DNA from: Xanthobacteraceae bacterium
Lineage (GTDB): Bacteria > Pseudomonadota > Alphaproteobacteria > Rhizobiales > Xanthobacteraceae
Assembly: GCA_030043335.1 (NCBI GenBank)
Contig: JASHXX010000437.1
Coordinates: 1-7,710 of the forward strand
Reading direction: 5' to 3'
Length of the DNA: 7,710 bases
Positions within the stretch are counted from its first letter, which is position 1, and every line of letters starts with the position of its first letter. A program made the position numbers and the translations under genes. Shown here piece after piece: positions 1 to 6,799 of this stretch. Under the pieces are notes generated by a model. The model searched no databases, was not told the origin of the DNA, and saw nothing but the letters and a program-made list of their open reading frames with translations.

Positions 1-654
1 TCATCAAGATCGCGGCGACGACGCTTGGGGAGACCGGCGGCGACACCGTGACCATGACGCTCGATTGGGGCTACCTCGCCGGCACGGCGCTGTTTCTCTC
101 ATCGCTGGTGGTGCTGATCCTGGTCCAGATCACCGCCAGCAAATTTCACCCTTTTCTGTACTGGGCGACCATCATTGCCTCGACGACCGCAGGCACGACC
201 ATGGCCGACTTCGCCGATCGGTCGCTGGGCGTCGGCTACGCCGGCGGCTCGTCGATCCTGCTTGCGTGCCTCCTCGCCGTGCACGCCGAAGGTTGAAGCC
301 TTCTACTGGACGGCGATCACCTTGTCGCAGACGCTGGGAACGGCGCTTGGCGACTGGACGGCAGACGACACCGGCCTCGGCTACGAAGGCGGCGCGCCGG
401 TTTTTGCGGCCGGATTGGCGGCGCTGGCGGCGGCCTATTACTGGACCAATATCTCGCGGGTTTTTCTGTTCTGGGCAGCTTTTATCCTGTCACGGCCGCT
501 TGGCGCGACGATCGGCGATTTCCTCGACAAGCCAGTCAGCGACGGCGGGCTTGCCCTGAGCCGGCCGGCGGCCTCGGCGGTCATTGCGGCCTTTATCGTT
601 ATCTGCATCCTGGTGCTGCCGCAAAAGGCAGGGCAGCATCCCGGTCATTCCTGA
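1..654 (+). pseudogene. DUF347/COG4705 multi-pass membrane protein, 5'-truncated by the window and frameshifted
   Basis: Two overlapping frames together give one recognisable protein. The first enters at base 3 and stops at TGA 294-296; the second takes over near 283 and ends at TGA 652-654. Four copies of the DUF347-type repeat are visible: a helix followed by an aromatic, a G..(A/G)D motif and a G.GY-like turn. Examples are TTAGTTMADFADRSLGVGY in the first frame, and TLGTALGDWTADDTGLGYEG and LSRPLGATIGDFLDKP in the second. The family consists of integral membrane proteins of unknown function. Between LLACLLAV (first frame) and KVEAFYW (second frame) the usual linker between helices, roughly 15-20 residues as I recall the family, is missing. 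The lesion is therefore better explained by a small deletion not divisible by three than by a single-base error. The upstream half of the second frame is arginine-rich shadow translation, so a separate downstream gene is unlikely. The true start lies left of the window. Probably non-functional. Confidence 0.72.
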
Positions 655-742
655 CGGTCCACGTGGAACTCCCGATCGCGCGCCAAATCCCGGCCGCCGC
701 CGGTTGGCCGCAGCCGGGCCGACACTCGAGCAGATCGCCCGA

Positions 743-1072
743 TCAGTAGTGGTGGTGATGCCACCAACGGTGATGGTGATGATGGTGGTGATGCCACCAA
801 CGGTGATGGTGATGATGGTGGTGGCGCCGCCACCGGTGATGGTGGTGGTGATCATGATAAGCAAGCCGCGTCTCGCCGCGCATCGGGGCGCTGCTGCGCT
901 GTGCCTCATCCGCCTTTAGCGCCGCCACTGCGTTCGGAATCGGATCGAGGAGTTCCCGATAATTTGTCGCCGGCGCAAGCCCCGCTTCCTGCGCTGGGGT
1001 CGCGGCTGGCGCGGTGTTCACCGCCGTCAGGGCAGCCGCCGCCCCGAGCAGACCGGCAATTCGCTTATCCGT
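743..1072 (-). CDS. Small exported histidine-rich protein with a non-canonical ACG start (about 109 aa)
   Basis: The product begins with a short basic segment (DKR) and a hydrophobic stretch (IAGLLGAAAALTAV), then a likely signal peptidase site near APA|ATP. This indicates export to the periplasm or beyond. A conserved-looking middle part (YRELLDPIPNAVAALKADEA) precedes a C-terminal tail with 25 histidines in about 39 residues, arranged as His runs separated by RWRR or RWW. I recall similar small His-rich exported proteins in Bradyrhizobium relatives, with no known function. Binding of Ni, Zn or Cu by the tail is an inference. No ATG, GTG or TTG lies in frame near the signal peptide. The ACG at 1072-1070 sits 8 nt after a GGAG sequence and is one base from ATG. 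The only canonical in-frame start is a GTG at 1213, which would add about 47 residues ahead of the signal peptide. The gene may use ACG, or be recently silenced. It converges with the DUF347 gene. Confidence 0.62.
   Translation of the reverse strand, partial: TDKRIAGLLGAAAALTAVNTAPAATPAQEAGLAPATNYRELLDPIPNAVAALKADEAQRSSAPMRGETRLAYHDHHHHHRWRRHHHHHHHRWWHHHHHHHHRWWHHHHY
751..816. repeat. 33-bp tandem repeat encoding the His/Arg/Trp tail
   Basis: Two perfect 33-bp units occupy 751-783 and 784-816, each beginning GGTGGTGATGCCACCAACGG on the plus strand. A third, diverged unit follows at about 817-849. Read on the minus strand each unit encodes 11 residues, a His run plus RWW. The unit length is a multiple of three, so copy-number change would lengthen or shorten the tail without a frameshift. 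Confidence 0.9.
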
Positions 1073-1080
1073 CGATATCT

Positions 1081-1084
1081 CTCC
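1081..1084 (-). promoter_or_regulatory. Shine-Dalgarno sequence (GGAG) that points to the ACG start
   Basis: On the minus strand GGAG (1084-1081) is followed after 8 nt by ACG at 1072-1070. An ATA codon at 1078-1076 is only 2 nt away, too close to be the start. This spacing is the main reason for placing the start of the His-rich gene at 1072. Confidence 0.5.
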
Positions 1085-1098
1085 GGAGTTCTGGAAGT

Positions 1099-1114
1099 GA
1101 CCCTGAATTGGGTC
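1099..1114. promoter_or_regulatory. Inverted repeat upstream of the His-rich gene
   Basis: GACCC-TGAATT-GGGTC is a perfect 5-bp inverted repeat with a 6-base centre, ending about 26 bp before the presumed ACG start of the minus-strand gene. It could be an operator or a 5'-leader hairpin. No regulator is identified. Confidence 0.35.
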
Positions 1115-1122
1115 TTGGCGAT

Positions 1123-1141
1123 AATCCGATCCGCACGGATT
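1123..1141. repeat. Inverted repeat AATCCG/CGGATT
   Basis: AATCCG (1123-1128) and CGGATT (1136-1141) form a perfect 6-bp inverted repeat around a 7-base centre. It lies in the divergent region between the His-rich and kinase genes, next to other GATCCGATC-like sequences. Confidence 0.4.
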
Positions 1142-1162
1142 GGTTCCGCGTCGGCTCGTTCC

Positions 1163-1188
1163 TGGATCGGATCTTCTTGGATCGGATC
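1163..1188. repeat. Direct repeat of TGGATCGGATC
   Basis: TGGATCGGATC occurs at 1163-1173 and again at 1178-1188, a 15-bp period. Its core GATCGGATC (revcomp GATCCGATC) recurs in the inverted repeat at 1123-1141. Together these form a small cluster of related sites upstream of the His-rich gene. Function unknown. Confidence 0.45.
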
Positions 1189-1336
1189 GCGCCCCATGCG
1201 ATCTTAGCTTCACCGGGGCGGCACCCTCCCCTATCCCGTTGACGGCGCAAATTTATCCTGCCCGCCTATCGAGGCCGACGGGGTTGTGCTCGCTCGCCCC
1301 CGCCGAGCGGCGAAACCGACCGCGCGGTTACGAAAA

Positions 1337-1364
1337 TGCCGGCATTAGCTGCACTATGCCGGCA
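1337..1364. promoter_or_regulatory. Two TGCCGGCA palindromes, 20 bp apart, upstream of the kinase
   Basis: The perfect 8-bp palindrome TGCCGGCA occurs at 1337-1344 and at 1357-1364, each preceded by A. The 20-bp distance is about two helical turns, placing both on the same DNA face, which fits an operator bound by a dimer pair. The rest of 1190-1430 holds a GC hairpin (CGCTCG 1291-1296 with CGAGCG 1304-1309), two CTTAAG sites at 1367-1372 and 1379-1384, and no convincing -35/-10 pair. Confidence 0.35.
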
Positions 1365-1430
1365 AGCTTAAGCCAGGTCTTAAGAAATTTGCGGGAGGTT
1401 GGCGCGAACCATCGTCACCGACGGGTCCCG

Positions 1431-3020
<1,590 letters not shown>

Positions 3021-3110
3021 ACCGGCATTGCCTTCGCCGGCTCCGGCTTTATGGTGCCGCGCGATTTCCGCCGCCATGCCAAACGTAGAGAAAGCCAACA
3101 GTGAAACATT

Positions 3111-3137
3111 GTCGCCGCGCGTCGCGCGGGCGGCGAC
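3111..3137. other. GC-rich stem-loop between the kinase and protease genes
   Basis: GTCGCCG (3111-3117) pairs with CGGCGAC (3131-3137), and the stem extends inward imperfectly. No T-run follows, so it is not a standard intrinsic terminator. It lies just ahead of the protease ribosome-binding site and could affect read-through, mRNA stability or translation. Confidence 0.4.
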
Positions 3138-3139
3138 GT

Positions 3140-3145
3140 GAGAGG
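3140..3145 (+). promoter_or_regulatory. Shine-Dalgarno sequence selecting the TTG start of the protease
   Basis: GAGAGG ends 9 nt before TTG 3155-3157. No ATG or GTG occurs in this frame before the first membrane helix. This spacing makes TTG the best start. Confidence 0.6.
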
Positions 3146-3154
3146 TGACCAAAA

Positions 3155-3856
3155 TTGCGCCGACGGGTGTTGTGGCTTTTGCTGATCGGGCTCTTCGTCG
3201 CCATTCTCGTCCTGATCGCCCGGCGCGGCGAAGGCACGGTCGGGCCGCTCTCAAACCAGGACTTCGCTTCGCTCGTCTACAAGACGGCGCTTCTCGTCTT
3301 TCTCGGCGGGGCGGCGCTGACCCTGATCCGCGAGCGTTTCACGCATGCGCTCGGCTCGTTGCTGCTGTGGGTCGTGCTCGGGCTCGGGCTCGTCATCGGC
3401 TACTCCTACCGGTTCGAGCTGCGCGATGTCGCCGACCGGGTGATGGCCGAACTCGTGCCTGGTCACGTGATTGGGCGCGGGCGTAATGTCGAGATCGCGC
3501 GCACCAACACCGGCGACTTTGCGGTGACGGCCCAAGTCAACGGCGCATCCGTCGCCATGGTGCTCGATACCGGCGCCAGTTCAGTCGTGCTCACCCGCGA
3601 AGACGCCAAGGCCGCCGGCCTGCCGCTCGAAATCCTGGCCTATACCACGAGTATCGATACCGCCAATGGGCGCGCGCGCGCCGCGCCGGTGACGCTCGAT
3701 CGCGTCGCGATCGGCAGTCTCGTCGAGCACTCGGTCGAGGCGCTGGTGGTGCAGCCGGGCCAGCTCAAGGTAAGCCTTCTCGGCATGAGCTTCCTCAACC
3801 GATTGCGCAGCTGGGAGGTGCGCGGCGACCGGCTTCTGCTCCGCGGCTACCCGTGA
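3155..3856 (+). CDS. Membrane-anchored retropepsin-like aspartic protease (TIGR02281 type, 233 aa)
   Basis: The product is a clan AA aspartic protease tethered to the inner membrane. Three hydrophobic helices come first: VLWLLLIGLFVAILVLIA (about 4-22), a second around 46-60 (ALLVFLGGAALTLI) and a third around 68-84 (LLLWVVLGLGLVIGY). The protease domain follows from about residue 108. It carries the catalytic motif VLDTGASSVVLT (D138, T139, G140), and near the end the conserved LLGMSFLNRL (from 208) that forms the second structural half of the fold. Retropepsin-like proteins have one catalytic Asp per chain and act as dimers. Their substrates in alphaproteobacteria are largely unknown. Three helices imply that the active domain lies on the opposite face from the N-terminus; if the N-terminal RRR is cytoplasmic, the domain is periplasmic. 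The start is TTG. The gene follows the kinase by 134 bp in the same direction, so co-transcription is possible but unproven. Its stop lies 21 bp from the end of convergent dusA. Confidence 0.9.
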   Translation: MRRRVLWLLLIGLFVAILVLIARRGEGTVGPLSNQDFASLVYKTALLVFLGGAALTLIRERFTHALGSLLLWVVLGLGLVIGYSYRFELRDVADRVMAELVPGHVIGRGRNVEIARTNTGDFAVTAQVNGASVAMVLDTGASSVVLTREDAKAAGLPLEILAYTTSIDTANGRARAAPVTLDRVAIGSLVEHSVEALVVQPGQLKVSLLGMSFLNRLRSWEVRGDRLLLRGYP

Positions 3857-3877
3857 GCGCCGGGCGAGGCGACGTTA

Positions 3878-4903
3878 CTACGCGGCGACCTGCGCCGGAA
3901 TCCGGCCTTGCTCGCGGAGAAGCTCAAGCGCCGCAACAAGGATCTCGGCGCCGGCGTCCGGTGTGGTCGCCGCGCCGGCGAGATGCCGGCGGAAGGCGCG
4001 CGCCCCCGACACCGCACGGAACACGCCGTGCAGATGCCGGGTGATCGCATGGAGCCGCGTGCCCCGCGCGAGCTCGCGCTCGATATACGGAATCAACGCG
4101 ACGAGGGCATCCTTCGGCGAACAACAACGCGCGGCCTCGCCAAAGCAGAGCGGATCGACGGCGATGAGTCGCCACGGCTCCTGGTAGGCGGCACGGCCCA
4201 TCATCACGCCGTCGACATGCGCCAGGTGCGCCAGAGCTTCCTCGACGCCGGCGATACCGCCGTTCAGCACGATCGTCAGCCGCGGATGCGCAGCCTTGAG
4301 CCGGTAAACACGCTCATAGTCGAGCGGCGGAACCTCGCGGTTCTCCTTCGGCGACAGCCCCTTCAGCCAGGCCTTGCGGGCGTGCACGATCAGCGCGTCG
4401 GCACCGGCCTGCTCCACCGCCTGCGCAAAAATCTCAAGCGTCTGATCCGGATCCTGATCGTCGATGCCGATCCGGCATTTCACCGTTATCGGCACCGCGA
4501 CGGTGGCTTTCATCGCGCCGACGCAGTCGCCGACCAATTCCGGCTCGGCCATCAGGCAGGCGCCGAAGCGCCCCTCCCGCACACGGTCGGACGGGCAGCC
4601 GACATTGAGATTAATCTCGTCGAAGCCCGCATCCGCACCGATGCGCGCGCAGCCGGCAAGCGCCTGCGGGTCGCAGCCGCCCAACTGCAGCGCCAAGGGG
4701 TGCTCGGCTGCATCAAAGCGAAGGAGCCGCGCCCGGTCGCCATGCAGTACCGCGCCGGCTGTGAGCATCTCGGTATAGAGCAGCGCGCGTCGCGTCAGCA
4801 GGCGATGGAAGAACCGGCAATGCCGGTCGGTGCATTCCATCATAGGGGCGACACAAAACCGCCACTGTGACATTTTTTGCGTTTTATCTGTGTTTTCAGT
4901 CAT
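3878..4903 (-). CDS. dusA: tRNA-dihydrouridine(20/20a) synthase DusA (341 aa)
   Basis: DusA is an FMN- and NADPH-dependent enzyme that reduces U20/U20a in the D-loop of tRNAs. The N-terminal FCVAPMMECTDRHCRFFHR is diagnostic. The catalytic Cys is in INLNVGCPSDRV (C103). VPITVKCRIGID, VHARKAWLKGLSPKENRE followed by VPPLDYERVY, VLNGGI and GVMMGRAAYQEPW complete the TIM-barrel FMN and tRNA signatures. The C-terminal helical domain (about 255-335) is present, and the length is normal. Two starts are possible: ATG 4903, chosen as the longest, and ATG 4873 (MSQWRF), which better matches usual DusA length. Neither has a clear Shine-Dalgarno sequence. Codons from 4903 to about 4851 are much poorer in G+C (20 of 53 bases) than the next 50 bases of the gene (31 of 50). 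This suggests the first 15-18 codons came from the neighbouring integrated element. The gene still reads through and looks functional. Confidence 0.96.
   Translation of the reverse strand: MTENTDKTQKMSQWRFCVAPMMECTDRHCRFFHRLLTRRALLYTEMLTAGAVLHGDRARLLRFDAAEHPLALQLGGCDPQALAGCARIGADAGFDEINLNVGCPSDRVREGRFGACLMAEPELVGDCVGAMKATVAVPITVKCRIGIDDQDPDQTLEIFAQAVEQAGADALIVHARKAWLKGLSPKENREVPPLDYERVYRLKAAHPRLTIVLNGGIAGVEEALAHLAHVDGVMMGRAAYQEPWRLIAVDPLCFGEAARCCSPKDALVALIPYIERELARGTRLHAITRHLHGVFRAVSGARAFRRHLAGAATTPDAGAEILVAALELLREQGRIPAQVAA
4815..4860. other. Candidate attachment junction in the 5' end of dusA
   Basis: dusA-targeting tyrosine recombinases are a described group that insert near the 5' end of dusA and rebuild its start. 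The junction here should lie where high-G+C dusA body gives way to AT-rich sequence, around codons 15-30 (APMMECTDRHC). I looked by eye for a repeat of this segment at 6216-6800 and saw none, so the partner site is not shown and the exact core is unknown. Confidence 0.35.
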
Positions 4904-4924
4904 CTGACAGATTTGCGATATATC

Positions 4925-5147
4925 TGGTATCGTACCATTTCCGGCCGATTTTGACCCCTGTTTGCGTCCTTGGTACTACAAATTCGTACTCTCGCAGCCG
5001 CGTCGTACCACGTTCTGATTTTAGGACGGACTCACTCCTCCGACTGAGACGGCATGGCCGGGTCGCGTCGGCCTCGCGACCGATAGGGCGGACTGGCTGA
5101 GCGGACTGCAGTACGACGACGTACGACGACGGAAAAATCGGTACGAC
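4925..5147. repeat. Array of TCGTAC/GTACGA sites between dusA and int
   Basis: TCGTAC occurs at 4930-4935, 4984-4989 and 5003-5008. Its reverse complement GTACGA occurs at 5111-5116, 5121-5126 and 5141-5146. The first copy lies in the inverted repeat TGGTA-TCG-TACCA (4925-4937). Copies four and five form a perfect 10-bp tandem (GTACGACGAC twice, 5111-5130). The last copy (GTACGAC, 5141-5147) directly abuts the int ATG. A further GTAC is at 4973-4976. These could be recombinase arm sites, excisionase sites or operators for int autoregulation; the choice among them is an inference. Confidence 0.6.
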
Positions 5148-6215
5148 ATGGGCACGATCATAGGACGGACCCGCAAAGATGGCTCGAAGGCTTTTACCGC
5201 CCAGATCGTCATCAAGATAGGCGGCAAAACCGTGCATCGCGAGGCGCAAACCTTCGACCGCAAGCCGGCCGCCAATGCCTGGATCGTCAAACGCGAAGCT
5301 GAGCTCAAAAGCCCCGGTGGGCTCGAGCGCAAGGAGGACCCAACGATGGGCGCGGTAATCGACCGCTACATCGAGGAATCAAAAAATCCCGTGCTGGGTA
5401 ACAAGGCGCAGGTACTCAAGACCGTAAAGCAGAGCGAACTCGGCGAGACGAGGTGCAGCGACATCACCAGCCAAATGCTTGTCTCATTCGCAAAGGAGCT
5501 CAATAAAACGGTCGAGCCACAAACCTGCGGCAATTACTTTTCCCACCTTTCAAACATCTTCACTGTCGCGGGACCGGCCTGGGGCTATCCGTTATCGCGT
5601 CAACAATTCGACAACGCCGTAACGGTGATAAAAAAGTTGGGTCTGATTGGCAAGGCTGCCGAGCGCAGCCGCAGGCCGACGCTCGAAGAGCTCGATCGCC
5701 TGATGCAACACTTCGGTCGCGTTCGCGAGCACCGACCCGCCTCCATCCCGATGCAGAAAATTGTTGCGTTCGCGTTGTTCTCAACGCGACGGCAAGAAGA
5801 GATCACGCTGCTGCGATGGGAAGATTTGGAAGAAGACCGCATCCTCGTGCGCGACATGAAGCATCCCGGCGATAAGAAAGGCAACCATGTCTTCTGTGAG
5901 CTTCCGCCCGAGGCGGTCGCAATCATCAAATCAATGCCGTGCAAAAAACTGGAAATATTCCCCTATTCCACCGATGCGATCAGTACTGCGTTCACCCGCG
6001 CGTGCAAGTTCCTGGGAATTGAAGATTTGCGATTTCATGATCTTCGGCATGAAGGGATTTCGCGCTTGTTCGAAATGGGAAGAACAATTCCCCAAGTTGC
6101 CGCGGTCTCGGGCCATCGGAGCTGGACCAGCCTGAAACGATACACCCATATCCGACAGAGCAAGGATAAGTACGACAATTGGAAATGGATAACGCTCGTT
6201 ACAGCGTCTTCCTAA
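5148..6215 (+). CDS. int: Tyrosine recombinase/phage-type integrase of the dusA-associated kind (355 aa)
   Basis: The enzyme carries out site-specific integration and excision of a mobile element through a 3'-phosphotyrosine intermediate. The N-terminal 50 residues (IIGRTRKDGSKAFTAQIVI...) resemble the arm-site-binding domain of integrases. A helical core-binding domain spans about 67-165, and the catalytic domain about 177-340. Catalytic residues are visible: R214 in FSTRRQEEI, a Lys in the MKHPGDKKGNH hairpin (about 238-244), H297 and R300 in FHDLRHEG, H323 in SGHRSW, and nucleophile Y332 in LKRYTHIR. The set is complete, so the protein is probably active. It diverges from dusA, whose start is 244 bp away; that position supports dusA as the target. 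A GTACGAC repeat covers the ribosome-binding region, and the Shine-Dalgarno sequence is weak (GACGG about 15 nt away), which suggests tight control. Lower G+C and AT-rich codons mark it as acquired DNA. Confidence 0.94.
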   Translation: MGTIIGRTRKDGSKAFTAQIVIKIGGKTVHREAQTFDRKPAANAWIVKREAELKSPGGLERKEDPTMGAVIDRYIEESKNPVLGNKAQVLKTVKQSELGETRCSDITSQMLVSFAKELNKTVEPQTCGNYFSHLSNIFTVAGPAWGYPLSRQQFDNAVTVIKKLGLIGKAAERSRRPTLEELDRLMQHFGRVREHRPASIPMQKIVAFALFSTRRQEEITLLRWEDLEEDRILVRDMKHPGDKKGNHVFCELPPEAVAIIKSMPCKKLEIFPYSTDAISTAFTRACKFLGIEDLRFHDLRHEGISRLFEMGRTIPQVAAVSGHRSWTSLKRYTHIRQSKDKYDNWKWITLVTASS

Positions 6216-6240
6216 ACCTAGGGTGTTGCGCCGGGAGCAA

Positions 6241-6286
6241 ACAAATAAAAAGCCGCTTCAGCGCGCGATTGTGCTAAAAAGCGGCT
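6241..6286 (-). terminator. Minus-strand Rho-independent terminator
   Basis: On the minus strand AGCCGCTT (6286-6279) and AAGCGGCT (6258-6251) form a perfect 8-bp stem, followed directly by TTTTATTTGT (6250-6241). On the plus strand no T-run follows the stem, so it is not a good terminator for int. It would stop transcripts entering from the right on the minus strand, where I recognise no gene. Confidence 0.75.
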
Positions 6287-6728
6287 GCCTGCGGCCCAGT
6301 CTCTCCCTCTCTCCCAACTCGGGCGTCGCGCGGCTCGCGGTCCTCTTGTGAGGAGGCCCCGCCGAGGGGACTCGAGCCTCCAACCAAGCGGTATGAGCGC
6401 CATAGCCGCGTCGGAAAGTTCAGTAAAAATGGGCGCTTCTGCGAACGTTCGGCGACGTTTGTTCGCGTTTGGTTGGTGCGTTTCATTGGTCATTCATTGG
6501 TCAAGTCTTCTTCAGAGCAGGCTCGATACAGAATGAGTCGCACCTGCTGATTAAGAGTTGCCGGAAAAACCGCTTAATTTTCGCCATTGCGCAGCCCGCG
6601 AGCCGCCCGAAACTTCCGGCGATCGCCCAAAAAGATTTTCGACGGCGTTGAGAAATTATGTGAACAACGATGCGCCGCCTTTTCCTGTTCAGGGTGCTGA
6701 TTTTTAAACGATCACGGCGGCGAATGAG
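6287..6728. other. Gene-poor stretch with hairpins and short repeats
   Basis: No convincing protein gene is seen on either strand. Structures present: TCCTC-TTGT-GAGGA (6341-6354), a perfect 5-bp stem with a 4-base loop; GGAGGC (6352-6357) pairing with GCCTCC (6376-6381); GCGGTATG/CATAgCCGC (6388-6409), an 8-bp stem with one bulged base; GCGAAC (6441-6446) against GTTCGC (6461-6466); and a near-tandem 11-bp repeat CATTGGTCATT/CATTGGTCAAG (6484-6505). The 6340-6420 part on the minus strand vaguely recalls a tRNA 3' half. Together with the minus-strand terminator, this could be a small RNA gene or remnant island DNA. Confidence 0.4.
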
Positions 6729-6742
6729 TTGACCTAGCTCAA
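6729..6742. promoter_or_regulatory. FNR/FixK-type anaerobox TTGACCTAGCTCAA
   Basis: This is a perfect match to TTGA-N6-TCAA, the binding site of FNR/FixK-family activators that respond to low oxygen. Its centre is 64 bp before the ATG at 6800. If used as a class II site (centre at -41.5), transcription would start near 6777, leaving a leader of about 23 nt that includes AAGG at 6790-6793. No strong -10 hexamer is evident, which is common for activator-dependent promoters. Confidence 0.72.
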
Positions 6743-6799
6743 CGCGGGGTTCAGCCGAATGTGACGCTGTGGCTGCGGGGGCTGACGCAAAGGTTCGCA

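Larger units (their letters stand above)
4851..6215. mobile_element. Integrase-bearing end of a dusA-integrated element (right boundary not seen)
   Basis: The segment comprises the AT-rich 5' end of dusA, the repeat-bearing dusA-int gap and the tyrosine recombinase gene. Its base composition is visibly lower in G+C than both flanks. No cargo gene, transposase or second att site is recognisable to the right within the window. The element either continues beyond 7710 or has decayed to an orphan integrase. Confidence 0.45.

Noticed and set aside
751..849. CRISPR-like array
   Set aside because: The 33-bp units are directly adjacent without spacers and encode a His-rich protein tail.
1368..1383. 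TTAA...TTAA pair resembling a CtrA-binding site upstream of the kinase
   Set aside because: The spacer is 8 bases, whereas the CtrA consensus is TTAA-N7-TTAA; both TTAAs are simply the centres of CTTAAG palindromes.
1140..1430. N-terminal extension of the kinase to 1140 or 1356
   Set aside because: The upstream reading is Arg/Pro-rich shadow sequence, it runs through the repeat-rich regulatory region, and homologues as I recall them begin near 1431.
3022..3049. Terminator just after the kinase gene (CCGGC-N9-GCCGG)
   Set aside because: The stem is only 5 bp and no T-run follows it directly.
3908..4870. 320-residue plus-strand reading frame opposite dusA
   Set aside because: It is a shadow of dusA, whose complete set of catalytic motifs lies on the minus strand.
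6335..6425. tRNA-like 3' half on the minus strand (CTCATAC anticodon-like loop, GGCTCGAGTCC T-loop-like segment)
   Set aside because: No D-arm or matching acceptor stem is present, the T-loop has C instead of T at its first position, and there is no CCA. At most a remnant.
6218..6493. 91-residue minus-strand reading frame in the int-COG2403 gap
   Set aside because: It overlaps the terminator and hairpins, has Arg/Pro/Gly-rich composition and no recognisable motif or ribosome-binding site.
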